From: Pelagibius sp050330205 | GTDB lineage: Bacteria > Pseudomonadota > Alphaproteobacteria > Kiloniellales > Kiloniellaceae | Direction of reading: 5' to 3' | DNA: 64,000 nucleotides | Assembly (NCBI GenBank): GCA_050330205.1 | Contig: JBHJOA010000004.1 | Span: 27,785 to 91,784, forward strand | Part shown: piece by piece, positions 47,837 to 56,985 of the stretch | Layout: each line of letters begins with the position of its first letter | Numbering within the stretch: the first letter of the stretch is position 1 | The notes under the pieces: generated by a model | Seen by the model: only the letters and a program-made list of their open reading frames with translations | Told to the model about the DNA's origin: nothing | The model's database searches: none | Translations under genes and position numbers: made by a program

Positions 47837-47855
47837 GGTCTTGCGCGGCCTTAGC

Positions 47856-48470
47856 CTAGCTCTGCTGCCGATGCGCGATGCGGATGACGGCGGCGCGGCC
47901 ATCGGCGGCGAGCTGAAGCTCGAGGTTGCCTTCGCCCTCGTGAACGAGGGACTCCTCCGGCATCAGGTCGTGCGGGTGACCGCCGTCGACGCGCAGGGCG
48001 CAGCGGCCGGCAAGGTTGTGGACCAGCAGGCAGCCGCGGCTGTCGCCTTTCAACACGGCGCTATGCGGGCCGTGTCGGACTTCCATTTCCGCCTCGAAGA
48101 GTGAACGCCGTACCATGACGTTGAGATCGCGCACCGGGCCGCGCCGCAGGCGCCCCGACAGCGGACCTTCGCCGGCGAAGCGGACCGGCTGGAACGGCTC
48201 AAGCGCGATGGTCGCGCCTTCGGGCGAGACCAGGTCCATGCCGACGCCGTCGATCACGGCGATCACGCGGTCGGTGTCGGGAAAGACCGAAAAGGGACCG
48301 TCCTGCGCGACCTCGGCGAGAGAGACACGCCACCCCCAGCCTTGGGCTCCGCCGGCATCGCCGTCAGGATCGCCACCAGCCGCAATCTCGCGCGTAACGC
48401 CGCCGCCGTTCTTCCACGGCGTCGCTTCGATGTCGGTCGTCAGGATACGCCGCGTCGACGAGTCCGGCAT
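47856..48470 (-). CDS. HutD/Ves-family cupin protein
   Basis: A 204-residue HutD-like protein with the family start 'TTDIEATPWKNGGGVTREIA' and 'WGWRVSLAEVAQDGPFSVFP' followed by 'PVRFAGEGPLSGRLRRGPVR' and 'DLNVMVRR'. HutD is a bicupin associated with histidine utilisation and thought to moderate urocanate levels; no hut genes are nearby, so a stand-alone Ves-like role is equally likely. ATG 48470 is preferred to GTG 48479 because of the spacing from GGGGGAG. Confidence 0.9.
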   Translation of the reverse strand: MPDSSTRRILTTDIEATPWKNGGGVTREIAAGGDPDGDAGGAQGWGWRVSLAEVAQDGPFSVFPDTDRVIAVIDGVGMDLVSPEGATIALEPFQPVRFAGEGPLSGRLRRGPVRDLNVMVRRSLFEAEMEVRHGPHSAVLKGDSRGCLLVHNLAGRCALRVDGGHPHDLMPEESLVHEGEGNLELQLAADGRAAVIRIAHRQQS

Positions 48471-48549
48471 GGCTTTCACTCCCCCTTCACCATCACTTGT
48501 CGCCGATCCTCGGGCGCTCGACGCCTGGCGCCGGGCTTTGCGCCCGCGC

Positions 48550-48912
48550 TCACGCCTTCTCGACGGTGACCTTGTCGGGATAGAAGGCGACGTAGCCCTT
48601 CACGGCGCGCACCATGCGGTGCGGTTCAGGGTAGAACCAGGCGGCGTTTTCCAGAACCTCGTCTCCGGCCGTCACGGTGAAGTAGCCGGCATCGCCCTTG
48701 ATCGGGCAGTGGCTGCTGTGGTCGCTCGGCTGCAGCGAAGCCGGGTCGATGTCGTCCTGCGGGAAGTAAACCACCGGCTTGTAGGTTTTGTCGCCGTTCA
48801 CCTCCTCTAGGATCATGGCGCGGTCCGACAGCGCGATGGTCGCCCCGCCGACCCTGGCGACGTAGGGTTCTCCGGCCATGGAAACGCTGGCGCTGTGGGT
48901 CTTCTCCGTCAT
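48550..48912 (-). CDS. DUF427 family protein
   Basis: A 120-residue protein. The conserved DUF427 blocks are visible: 'RVGGATIALSDRAMILEE', 'KPVVYFPQDDIDPASLQPSD', 'HSSHCPIKGDAGYFTV' and 'NAAWFYPEPHRMVRAVKGYV'. The fold is a small beta-tent with conserved His and Cys residues, and its function is unknown. AGGAG lies 7 nt before ATG 48912. It may share a transcript with the downstream hutD-like gene (79-bp gap). Confidence 0.92.
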   Translation of the reverse strand: MTEKTHSASVSMAGEPYVARVGGATIALSDRAMILEEVNGDKTYKPVVYFPQDDIDPASLQPSDHSSHCPIKGDAGYFTVTAGDEVLENAAWFYPEPHRMVRAVKGYVAFYPDKVTVEKA

Positions 48913-49050
48913 CGGCAAACTCCTGGGTCGTTGTGGGACTGGTGGTTTGATGGGGCCGGTGCGGGCCCGGATTCCACATAGGGACCGCGCGGCGCGGGGT
49001 CCAGGAAAGAATCGCGGAGACTGGGCGCGGTTGCGGGTCGGAAGGCGCCG

Positions 49051-49572
49051 TCACAGGGCGGTGGCGAGGGCCTGGCGCTGCAGTTCCACCATGTTGAAAT
49101 TGTCACCGGCTGTGACCAGCGGCTGGGCGGGGCCGGTTTTGCCGTAGTCGAAGACCTGGCTCACCAGCACGAAGCCGACTTCTTCCGGCGCGTCGTCGCG
49201 GGCATAGGGCAGCATCAGCCGTCTTGTGTCGAGGCTGCGCCCACGGTCCCACTGGAAGCGGCTGTGCGAGAACATCGGTACCCGGCGCCCGATGCACTCG
49301 TCGAACAGGCCGCGGATGAAATCATGGTACTCGCCGCTCATGATCTCGTGCAGGTGGCGGCCGGTGTAGTCGGAGCCCCAGGCCACCACCATGTCGGTGC
49401 CGACCAGGCGGAAGCAGAGGGCGTTGTCGGCGACTCTTTCGGCCAGGACCAGGGTGGAGAGTGCGCGCGGGAAGTCGACGGGGTCGAACGACGCGCGCGG
49501 TGGCACCGCCCCGCGGGCAGCCATCTCCCGGCACCAGGCTTCGTAGATCGTATGCTGCCGTGGGTCGAGCAC
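49051..49572 (-). CDS. PAS_5-type PAS-fold protein (paralogue 3)
   Basis: A 173-residue single-domain protein: 'YEAWCREMAARGAVPPRASF' then 'DPVDFPRALSTLVLAER', 'CFRLVGTDMVVAWGSDYTGR', and 'RRLMLPYARDDAPEEVGFVL'. The order of these blocks matches the proteins at 22212 and 28849. The start is GTG 49572. No output domain is present. Function is unknown; the family may sense small molecules or redox state (inference). Confidence 0.8.
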   Translation of the reverse strand: MLDPRQHTIYEAWCREMAARGAVPPRASFDPVDFPRALSTLVLAERVADNALCFRLVGTDMVVAWGSDYTGRHLHEIMSGEYHDFIRGLFDECIGRRVPMFSHSRFQWDRGRSLDTRRLMLPYARDDAPEEVGFVLVSQVFDYGKTGPAQPLVTAGDNFNMVELQRQALATAL

Positions 49573-49673
49573 TGACTGTCCCCCGTCCCCTCTTCAGGCC
49601 CATTCCAGCCAGCCTAGGCAAATTCGCGGGCGCTTGCCAGGGCCGTGACGTCCGGCGGTGGGAACGCCGCGCC

Positions 49674-50648
49674 TCAGGCGACGCGGTCGCCGGGCTCGCG
49701 GCCGGCGAAGATGGCGTCCAGGTTGTCGAGCGCACGGAAGCCCATGGCGTCGCGGGTCTCCGCCGTGGCGCTGCCGATGTGCGGCAGGGCGAAGACGTTG
49801 GAGAGCTTCCGATAGGCCGGATGGATGTCCGCCGGCTCGCCGTTGAAGACGTCCAGTCCGGCCGCCGCGACCTGGCCGGACTCCAGCGCCACGATCAGCG
49901 CCGCGTCGTCGATCAAGGCGCCGCGCGCCGTATTGACGACGATGGCGCCCTTCGGCAGCAGGGCGAGGCGTGCCGCGTTCAGCAGGCCCGTGGTCTCCGG
50001 CGTTGCCGGGCAGTGCAGCGACAGCACGTCGCAGTGGGGCAGCAGTTCTTCGATGGTCGCGTGGTAAGTGGCCCCGAGGTCCGCTTCCGTCGCGGCATCG
50101 AGGCGGGTGCGCTTGGTGTAGTGGACCGCCATGTCGAAGCCGCGCGCGCGCCGCGCCGTGACCTGGCCGACGCGGCCCATGCCGATGATGCCGAAGCGCT
50201 TGCCCGTGGTCTGGCGGCCGACCATGAAGGCGGGGCTCCAGTCCCGCCAGCCGGCTTCGCGCACCAGCGCGACGCCCTCGGTAGCCCGCCTTGCCGCGCC
50301 CAGCATGCAGAGCATGGCGATCTCCGCGGTGGCGTCGCTCAGCACGTCGGGGGTGTTGGTGACGATGATGCCTTTTGCCTTGGCCGCCTTCACGTCGACG
50401 TGGTCGTAGCCGACCGAGAAGTTGGCGATCGCCTTCACCCGGTCGGAGAGGCGCGCGATGACCGCCGCCGTCAGCTTCTCCGTATGGCAGGGCAGGATGG
50501 CGTCGGCGCGCCGCGAAATCTCCACCAGCTCGTCCGCCGTGTAGAGCCGGTCGTCGGGATTGAGGATCGCCTCGTAGTCGCGCATCAGCCGCGCCTCCAC
50601 CGCCTGCGGCAACTTGCGCGTCACGAACACCACTGGCTTGTCGGCCAT
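49674..50648 (-). CDS. D-isomer-specific 2-hydroxyacid dehydrogenase (glyoxylate/hydroxypyruvate reductase-like)
   Basis: A 324-residue NAD(P)-dependent enzyme. The Rossmann motif is 'GKRFGIIGMGRVGQVTARRA', and catalytic residues lie in 'LKAIANFSVGYDHVD'-like sequence (KAIANFSVGYDHVDVKAAKA), 'GAIVVNTARGALIDDAALIV' (Arg), 'AAGLDVFNGEP' (Glu) and 'ALPHIGSAT' (His). This matches GyaR/GhrB-type glyoxylate or hydroxypyruvate reductases. It is downstream of an aldehyde dehydrogenase and an FAH-family gene on the same strand, which suggests shared carbohydrate-acid catabolism. Confidence 0.92.
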   Translation of the reverse strand: MADKPVVFVTRKLPQAVEARLMRDYEAILNPDDRLYTADELVEISRRADAILPCHTEKLTAAVIARLSDRVKAIANFSVGYDHVDVKAAKAKGIIVTNTPDVLSDATAEIAMLCMLGAARRATEGVALVREAGWRDWSPAFMVGRQTTGKRFGIIGMGRVGQVTARRARGFDMAVHYTKRTRLDAATEADLGATYHATIEELLPHCDVLSLHCPATPETTGLLNAARLALLPKGAIVVNTARGALIDDAALIVALESGQVAAAGLDVFNGEPADIHPAYRKLSNVFALPHIGSATAETRDAMGFRALDNLDAIFAGREPGDRVA

Positions 50649-50737
50649 GAACCTCTCCCTCCGTCGGTCGACTCTGCGGCGCGCATCAAAGCAGCCCGCC
50701 GCGCAAATGACAAACCGGCCGTAGGGCGGATCGCCGC

Positions 50738-52171
50738 CTACAGGGGCAGCGTGTAGCCCGTCTTGACGGTGGTGTAGAACTCCGCGGCGTAGCGGCCCTG
50801 CTCGCGCGAACCGTAGGAGGAGCCCTTGCGGCCGCCAAACGGCACGTGGTAGTCGACGCCGGCCGTGGGCAGGTTGACCATTACCATGCCGGCCTGGGCA
50901 TGGCGGCGGAAGTGGCTGGCGTGCTTCAGGCTGCCGGTGCAGATGCCGGAGGACAGGCCGAAAACCGTGTCGTTGGCAACGCTTAGCGCCTCTTCGTAAT
51001 CCTTTACGCGAACCACCGAGGCGACCGGCCCGAAGACCTCTTCCTGGTTGATGCGCATCTTGTTGTCGGTCTCGGTGAACAGCGCCGGCTGCAGGTAGAA
51101 GCCGGGCGTGGCGCGGTTCAGGCGCTCGCCGCCCCAGGCCAGTTTCGCGCCCTCCTTGCGGGCGATGTCGAGGTACTGAAGGTCCTGGTCGAGCTGGTTC
51201 TGGTCCACCACCGGGCCCATCTGCGTGCCGTCCAGCAGCGCGTTGTCCACCTTCAGCGCCTGCATCTTCTCGACCAGCGCGCTGACGAAGGAGTCGTGGA
51301 TGCCCTGCTGCACGACGAGCCGCGAGGAGGCGGTGCAGCGCTGGCCCGTCGAGAAGAAGGCGCCGTTGAGGGCGCAGTCCACCGCGTTGTCGAGATCGGC
51401 GTCGTCGAGCACCACCAGCGGGTTCTTGCCGCCCATCTCCAGCTGCACCTTGGCAAGGCGCGCCGCGCAGCCGGCGGCGATACGCTTGCCGGTGGCGACC
51501 GAGCCGGTGAAGGAAATGGCGGCGACGTCGGGGTGGTTCACCAGCGCCTCGCCGACCACCGAGCCCTTACCCATGACCAGGTTGAACACGCCCTCCGGCA
51601 CGCCGGCCTTGGCGATGATCTCGGCCAGCGCGTGGGCGGAGCCCGGCACCAGCTCGGCCGGCTTGAATACCACGCAGTTTCCGTAGGCGAGAGCCGGGGC
51701 GATCTTCCAGGCTGGGATGGCGATGGGGAAATTCCACGGCGTGATAAGGCCGACCACGCCGACCGGTTCGCGGGTCATCTCGACCTCAATGCCCGGGCGC
51801 ACCGAGGCGATCTTCTCGCCGCTCTGGCGCACCACCTCGCCGGCGAAGAACTCGAAGATCTGCGCTGCGCGCATCGCCTCGCCGACGCCTTCCGGCCGGG
51901 TCTTGCCCTCCTCGCGCGCCAGCAGCTCGCCCAGTTCGTCCTTGCGCGCCATGACCTCGCGGGCGACGGCGGCCAGCAGGTTGGCGCGGGCCTGGATCGG
52001 CCCGGTCGACCACGCCGGGAAGGCCGCCTTGGCGGCGGCCACGGCGTCGTTGACCTGCTTTCCGTCGGCGCGGGCGTAGCTGTCGATGACGTCGTTGGTG
52101 TCGGAGGGGTTGATGTTGTCTACGGTGTCCGGGCCGTCGACCCAGGCGCCGGCGATCAGGTTCTTCTTCAC
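50738..52171 (-). CDS. Aldehyde dehydrogenase, 2-oxoglutarate-semialdehyde type
   Basis: A 477-residue NAD(P)-dependent enzyme. Conserved segments are 'LITPWNFPIAIPAWKIAPAL', the Glu region 'AKVQLEMGGKNPLVVLDDAD', catalytic Cys in 'FFSTGQRCTASSRLVVQQGI', and 'QEEVFGPVASVVRVKDYEEA'. The opening 'KKNLIAGAWVDGPDTVDNIN' followed by 'PSDTNDVIDSYARA' is typical of 2,5-dioxovalerate (alpha-ketoglutaric semialdehyde) dehydrogenases. GTG 52171 has AGGAGAGG 9 nt upstream. The FAH-family dehydratase gene lies upstream on the same strand, as in Weimberg-type clusters. Confidence 0.85.
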   Translation of the reverse strand: MKKNLIAGAWVDGPDTVDNINPSDTNDVIDSYARADGKQVNDAVAAAKAAFPAWSTGPIQARANLLAAVAREVMARKDELGELLAREEGKTRPEGVGEAMRAAQIFEFFAGEVVRQSGEKIASVRPGIEVEMTREPVGVVGLITPWNFPIAIPAWKIAPALAYGNCVVFKPAELVPGSAHALAEIIAKAGVPEGVFNLVMGKGSVVGEALVNHPDVAAISFTGSVATGKRIAAGCAARLAKVQLEMGGKNPLVVLDDADLDNAVDCALNGAFFSTGQRCTASSRLVVQQGIHDSFVSALVEKMQALKVDNALLDGTQMGPVVDQNQLDQDLQYLDIARKEGAKLAWGGERLNRATPGFYLQPALFTETDNKMRINQEEVFGPVASVVRVKDYEEALSVANDTVFGLSSGICTGSLKHASHFRRHAQAGMVMVNLPTAGVDYHVPFGGRKGSSYGSREQGRYAAEFYTTVKTGYTLPL

Positions 52172-52276
52172 GGCGTGTAACCTCTCCTGATGGGATTGCG
52201 GTGTGGCGATGACAGCGCTGCCTGCTCTAACCCCTGGACTCTGCCGGGTCAAGCCGACCGCCGTGACACTAGGCGA

Positions 52277-53479
52277 CTACAGCAGGCCGCGCCCGGCGAG
52301 GTTGCGCATCAGCGCCGCGGTGCCGAAGGTCCAGGGCGCGATGCGGTCGCAGTGGTTCACCCGGTTCACCAGCGCGCCCAGTTCGCGCGCGCGGATGGTG
52401 ACGCGGTCGCCCGGCTTGTGGGTGAAGCCCTCGCCGGGACGCTCGCGGTCCTGGACCGGCGCGAACATGGTGCCGAGGAACAGCACCAGGCCGTCGGGAT
52501 ACTGGTGGTCGGCGTTCAGCGCCTGACCGACCAGATCTTCGACGTCGCGGCTGATGGCGGACAGCGGATAGCTGTCGGCGATGCGGAAGCCGTCCGCTTC
52601 GCCGGCGACCTCGACCTCGATAACGATGTTGCGCAGGGCGTCCAGGGTGAAGGTTTCATCGAGCAGCCGCACGAAGGGGCCGAGCGCGCAGGAGGCGTTG
52701 TTGTCCTTGGCGCGGCCGAGCAGCAGGGCGCTGCGCCCCTCGACGTCGCGCAGGTTCACGTCGTTGCCCAGGGTGGCGCCGACGATGGCGCCGCGGCTGT
52801 TCACCACCACAGCCACCTCCGGCTCCGGGTTGTTCCATACCGAGGAAGCGAGGATTCCGATCTCGGCGCCGCTGCCGACCGCGGACATCGGCTGCGACTT
52901 GGTGAAGATCTCGGCGTCGGGGCCGATGCCGACCTCCAGGTACTGCGACCACAGCCCGCGCTCGATGAGCGACGCCTTGAGCCGGGTGGCCTCCGCCGAG
53001 CCGGGCTTCAGGGCGGCGAGGGAGGTGCCGATCTCCTTCTGCAGGCTGGCGCGGATCGCCTCGGCCTGCTGCGGGTCACCCTTGGCCTGCTCCTCGATGA
53101 CCCGCTCCAGCATCGAATCGACGAAGGTGACGCCGCTGGCACGCAGCGCCTGCAGGTCGCAGGGCGCGAGCAGCCACGGCGCCGCGTCGTCGCGCCGGTT
53201 CCAGGCCGAGTTGGCGAGCGCCGCCGCCACCGCGCTGACGGCCGGCAGGCTGCCGGCGGCGAGCGCCTGGCGAATGCGCCCGGGCAGGCCGTCCAGCTCG
53301 AAGAGCTGCGCGGTGGTCGGCGCCAGGCCGGAGAGGTCGCGCAGCGCGTCGCCGTCCAGCACCACCGGGCTCGGCCCCGGGATGTCGCTCCCGGCGACCC
53401 CTCGGGGCAGCCAGGCGCGGCCGACCAGCAGGCCGGCGGTGCCGTCGTCGGGCAGGATCAGGTCGGGGGTGAGGTCCAT
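52277..53479 (-). CDS. FAH-family 2-keto-3-deoxy-pentonate dehydratase-like protein
   Basis: A 400-residue fumarylacetoacetate-hydrolase-superfamily protein of the long, XylX/AraD1-like type. It starts 'LLVGRAWLPRG' and has a Glu-rich metal site in 'EIGILASSVWNNPEPEVAVV' and 'NDVNLRDVEGRSALLLGRAK', with 'DNNASCALGPFVRL' following. Family members dehydrate 2-keto-3-deoxy-xylonate or arabinonate to alpha-ketoglutaric semialdehyde. The neighbouring aldehyde dehydrogenase would oxidise that product to 2-oxoglutarate. No sugar-acid dehydratase is seen, so the upstream steps may be elsewhere. Confidence 0.78.
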   Translation of the reverse strand: MDLTPDLILPDDGTAGLLVGRAWLPRGVAGSDIPGPSPVVLDGDALRDLSGLAPTTAQLFELDGLPGRIRQALAAGSLPAVSAVAAALANSAWNRRDDAAPWLLAPCDLQALRASGVTFVDSMLERVIEEQAKGDPQQAEAIRASLQKEIGTSLAALKPGSAEATRLKASLIERGLWSQYLEVGIGPDAEIFTKSQPMSAVGSGAEIGILASSVWNNPEPEVAVVVNSRGAIVGATLGNDVNLRDVEGRSALLLGRAKDNNASCALGPFVRLLDETFTLDALRNIVIEVEVAGEADGFRIADSYPLSAISRDVEDLVGQALNADHQYPDGLVLFLGTMFAPVQDRERPGEGFTHKPGDRVTIRARELGALVNRVNHCDRIAPWTFGTAALMRNLAGRGLL

Positions 53480-53681
53480 CGGGTGTGTCCTTCTTTCTGC
53501 GCCGGCGCCGATTGGATGGCAGCGCTATCAAGGTGCCGTTATAGAGCCTTCCGGCGGCGGGGTGAACCGTCGTGACAAGCGGCCGATCGATTCTCGCGAC
53601 CCCTCGTGAAAAAACATCTGGAAATTTCATAACGGCGGAGTCAGCCTGCCCCTCCGAGAAAGCGGGAGAGGGCGGCGCAAG

Positions 53682-54287
53682 GTGGGAACGGACGAAGCCG
53701 CGCAGGCAGCCAAGGACGCGGCCCCCGAGGCCCTGCCCGGCGCGCGCCTCGGCCGCGACCTGCGCGCCCTGCGCAAGACCCGCGGCCTGACGCTGGCCGA
53801 ACTGGCCCGGAAGGTCGGCCGTTCGGTCGGCTACCTGAGCCAGGTCGAGCGCGGGCTCTCGGAACTGGGGATCGCCGACCTGCGCGCCATCGCCGCGGCG
53901 CTGGAGGCGCCGCTGTCCTGGTTCCTGGTCCACGACAACCTGCCGGAGGCGGAGCGCGGCCATGTGGTCCGCGCCGGCGCCCGGCGCCACATCGGCTCGG
54001 CGGAGACGGGGCTGACCGAGGAACTGCTGTCGCCGGACCTCGGCGGCAGCTTCGAGGTGATCCGCAGCGTTTTCGCGCCCGCTGCCGAACGCCGGGAGTT
54101 CCTGACCCGCGACACCGAGGAGACCGGCTACTTGGTCTGCGGCGAGCTCGAGCTGTGGATCGGCGCGCGGCATTTCCATCTCCGGGCCGGCGACAGCTTC
54201 CGCATCGCGCGCGAGCCGGCGCGCTGGCGCAATCCCGGCAGAATCCCGACCGAGGTGATCTGGGTCATCGCCCCGCCGGTCTATTGA
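53682..54287 (+). CDS. XRE-family regulator with C-terminal cupin
   Basis: A 201-residue regulator. The N-terminal HTH is 'LGRDLRALRKTRGLTLAELA', 'RKVGRSVGYLSQVERGLSEL', 'GIADLRAIAAALEAPLSWFL', and the C-terminal cupin barrel includes 'EETGYLVCGELELWIGARHF' and 'LRAGDSFRIAREPARWRNPG'. This is the PuuR-like arrangement, often sensing amines or amino acids. The start is GTG 53682. It lies 202 bp from the divergent FAH gene and 236 bp before the tandem flavoenzyme genes, so it may control either unit. Confidence 0.9.
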   Translation: MGTDEAAQAAKDAAPEALPGARLGRDLRALRKTRGLTLAELARKVGRSVGYLSQVERGLSELGIADLRAIAAALEAPLSWFLVHDNLPEAERGHVVRAGARRHIGSAETGLTEELLSPDLGGSFEVIRSVFAPAAERREFLTRDTEETGYLVCGELELWIGARHFHLRAGDSFRIAREPARWRNPGRIPTEVIWVIAPPVY

Positions 54288-54358
54288 GTCGTGGGTGGAA
54301 TGGCGAATGGCTTGAGAATGACCGGCGATGGTCGCACCGCCGGTGCCACCACTCCCGT

Positions 54359-54449
54359 TGTCATCCTCGCACTTGTTGCGAGGATCCATGGCAGAGGCCG
54401 GGTGCCCAGCGGCGCGATGTACCCTCGGGACAAGCCCGAGGGTGACAGC
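54359..54449. repeat. Palindromic intergenic element, copy 3
   Basis: The left hairpin is TGTCATCCTCGC...GCGAGGATCCATGG and the right hairpin ACCCTCGGG...CCCGAGGGTGACAGC; outer ends are complementary. It lies between the XRE-cupin gene and the first flavoenzyme gene, where it could insulate them. Same family as 43104-43203 and 45269-45353. Confidence 0.85.
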
Positions 54450-54523
54450 TTTAGGAATGGTGCGGACGGTGCGATGGATGCCGGCGACGCGTCTGCTAAA
54501 GATGAAATGAGAGAGAGCAACGC

Positions 54524-56962
54524 ATGACCGAACTCCCCAGCCATGCCCGGGTCGTCGTCATCGGCGGCGGCGTGGTGGGCGCTTCGGCGCTCTACCATCT
54601 GGCGCGACTGGGCTGGCGCGACCTGCTGCTGCTGGAGCGCAACGAGCTGACCTCCGGCTCCACCTGGCACGCCGCCGGCAACTGCCCCAACTTCGCCGGC
54701 GGCTGGAGCCTGCTGAAGCTGCAGCACTACTCGACGCGGCTCTACGCCGGCCTCGCCGAGGCGGTCGGCGTGCCCATCGCCTACCACCGCACCGGCTCGC
54801 TGCGCCTCGCGCAGTCGAAGGCGCGGATGCAGGAGTTCCGCCACGTCGCCGCCATGGCGCGCCACCAGGGCCTCGACTTCGAGCTGCTGGCCCCGCAGGA
54901 GGTTCACGCGCGCCACCCGCTGGTCGAGCTGCACGGCCTGGAGGGCGCGCTCTGGGATCCGGGCGACGGCGACATCGATCCCTCGCAGCTGACCCAGGCC
55001 TTCGCCAAGGGCGCCCGCGACCTCGGCGCCCGCATCGAGCGCTTCTGCCCCGTCACCGCCATCGCCGCGCGGCCCGGCGGCGGCTGGCGGGTGGAGACGC
55101 CCAAGGGCGCCGTGGACGCCGAGGTCGTGGTCAACGCCGCCGGCTACCGCGCGCCGGAGATTGCCCGCATGGTCGGCCGCGAGCTGCCGAGCGTCGTCAT
55201 GGCGCATCAGTACCTGGTGACCGAGGACGTCCCCGATCTCAGCGCGCGCGCCGGGCGGCTGCCGCTGCTGCGCGACCCCGACGACAGCTACTACCTGCGC
55301 CAGGAGGGCCAGGCGCTGCTGCTCGGCCCTTACGAGTGGCAGGCGACGCCGATGTGGCTGGACGGCCTGCCCGACGACTTCGCCTTCCAGCTCTATCCCG
55401 ACGACCTCGACCGCCTGGAGCGCCACATCGCGCTGGCCTGCGCGCGGGTGCCGGCGCTGGCGCGCGTCGGCCTGCGCCGCACCATCAACGGCCCGATCCC
55501 CTACACGCCGGACGGCAACCCGCTGATCGGCCCGGCGCCGGGCCTCAGGAATTTCTTCGAGTGCTGCGTCTTCTCCTTCGGCATCGTCCAGGCCGGCGGT
55601 GCCGGCAAGGCGCTGGCCGAGTGGATCGTCGAGGGCGAGCCGGAGTGGGACCTCTGGAGCGTCGACCCGCGCCGCTACACCGACTTCGCCACCCCCGCCT
55701 ACACCGTCGCCAAGGCGGTCGAGCTCTACCAGAACGAATACGCCATCGGCTTTCCGCGCGAGGAGCGCCCGGCCGGCCGCCCGTCCAAGGTCTCGCCGCT
55801 CTACCAGACGCTGAAGGCCAGGGGCGCGGTGTTCGGCGCCCGCGGCGGCTGGGAGCGCGCGCAGTGGTTCGCGACCCCCGGCACGGAAACCGGGTCCGAG
55901 CTCACCTTCGCGCGCGAGGGCAACTGGTTCGCCGCCGTCGCCGCCGAGTGCCGGGCGGTGGCCGAGCGTGTCGGCATTCTCGACCTGCCGGGCTTCGCGC
56001 GCTTCGAGGTTTCCGGCCCCGCCGCCGCCGCCTGGCTCGACCGCCTGATCGCCGGCGCGCTGCCGCGCCCGGGACGCATCGCGCTCGCCTACTTCTGCTC
56101 TCCGCGCGGCGGCATCGTCTCGGAGATGACCGTCACCCGATTGGCCGAGGATCGCTTCTGGCTGCTCGGCCCCGCCGCCGGCGAGTGGCATGACCGCGAC
56201 TGGCTGGCCGGCCATCTGCCGGAGCAGGGCGTCGCCCTGGAGAACCTGACCGCGGACTGGGGCACCCTGGTCGTGGCCGGGCCGCGGGCGCGCGAGGTGC
56301 TGGCGCCGCTCACCGACTGCGACCTCTCCAACGCCGCCTTTCCCTGGCTGTCGGCCCAGCCCATCGTGCTCGGCGGAGCGCCCGGTGGCGCAGGGGGCTG
56401 GGCGCTGCGGGTCAACTACCTCGGCGAGCTGGGCTGGGAGCTGCACCTGCCGGTCGCGGCGCTGGCCGCCGCCTACGAAGCGATCCGGGCCGCCGGCGAC
56501 GCCCACGGCATCGCCGACATCGGCGGCTACGCCGTCGACTCCCTGCGCCTGGAGAAGGGCTACCGCGCCTGGAAGCAGGACCTGGAGACCGGCTACTCGC
56601 CGCTGGCCGCCTCGCTCGACCGCTTCGTCCGTCTCGACAAGCCGGACTTCGTCGGCCGCGACGCCCTGCTGCGCGAGCGGGCGGCGGGTCCGCGCGAGCG
56701 CCTGGTGCCGCTGCTGGTGGAGGCCGGGGCCGAGGACGCGCCGTTCTGCGCCACGGTCTGGCAGGGCGCGCGGCGGGTCGGCCTGGTCACCTCCGGCGGC
56801 TACGGCCACCGCCTCGGCAGGTCGATCGCGCTGGCCTACGTCGCCGCGCCGCTGGCCGTCGAGGGCACCGCCCTGGAGGTGGAGATCTACGGCGAGCGCC
56901 GCGCCGCCCGGGTGGCGCGCGAGCCGCTCTACGACCCCGACAACGAACGCCCCCGGGCATGA
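54524..56962 (+). CDS. Dimethylglycine/sarcosine dehydrogenase-like flavoprotein, copy 1
   Basis: An 812-residue enzyme. Domains in order are an FAD-binding DAO domain (Rossmann 'VVVIGGGVVGASALYHLARL'), a middle FAD-linker domain, and a C-terminal GCV_T-like tetrahydrofolate domain ('VNYLGELGWELHLPVAALAA', 'DSLRLEKGYRAWKQDLETGY'). His49 in 'SGSTWHAAGN' aligns with the His that carries covalent FAD in dimethylglycine dehydrogenases. It should demethylate an N-methyl amino acid and pass C1 to folate. The downstream paralogue starts 23 bp after its stop. Confidence 0.88.
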   Translation: MTELPSHARVVVIGGGVVGASALYHLARLGWRDLLLLERNELTSGSTWHAAGNCPNFAGGWSLLKLQHYSTRLYAGLAEAVGVPIAYHRTGSLRLAQSKARMQEFRHVAAMARHQGLDFELLAPQEVHARHPLVELHGLEGALWDPGDGDIDPSQLTQAFAKGARDLGARIERFCPVTAIAARPGGGWRVETPKGAVDAEVVVNAAGYRAPEIARMVGRELPSVVMAHQYLVTEDVPDLSARAGRLPLLRDPDDSYYLRQEGQALLLGPYEWQATPMWLDGLPDDFAFQLYPDDLDRLERHIALACARVPALARVGLRRTINGPIPYTPDGNPLIGPAPGLRNFFECCVFSFGIVQAGGAGKALAEWIVEGEPEWDLWSVDPRRYTDFATPAYTVAKAVELYQNEYAIGFPREERPAGRPSKVSPLYQTLKARGAVFGARGGWERAQWFATPGTETGSELTFAREGNWFAAVAAECRAVAERVGILDLPGFARFEVSGPAAAAWLDRLIAGALPRPGRIALAYFCSPRGGIVSEMTVTRLAEDRFWLLGPAAGEWHDRDWLAGHLPEQGVALENLTADWGTLVVAGPRAREVLAPLTDCDLSNAAFPWLSAQPIVLGGAPGGAGGWALRVNYLGELGWELHLPVAALAAAYEAIRAAGDAHGIADIGGYAVDSLRLEKGYRAWKQDLETGYSPLAASLDRFVRLDKPDFVGRDALLRERAAGPRERLVPLLVEAGAEDAPFCATVWQGARRVGLVTSGGYGHRLGRSIALAYVAAPLAVEGTALEVEIYGERRAARVAREPLYDPDNERPRA

Positions 56963-56985
56963 GATAAGGACTCAGGAACCATTCG

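Noticed and set aside
54281..56809. Long antisense frame over the first flavoenzyme
   Set aside because: Low-complexity Gly/Ala/Val/His composition with no motif; shadow of a well-supported gene.
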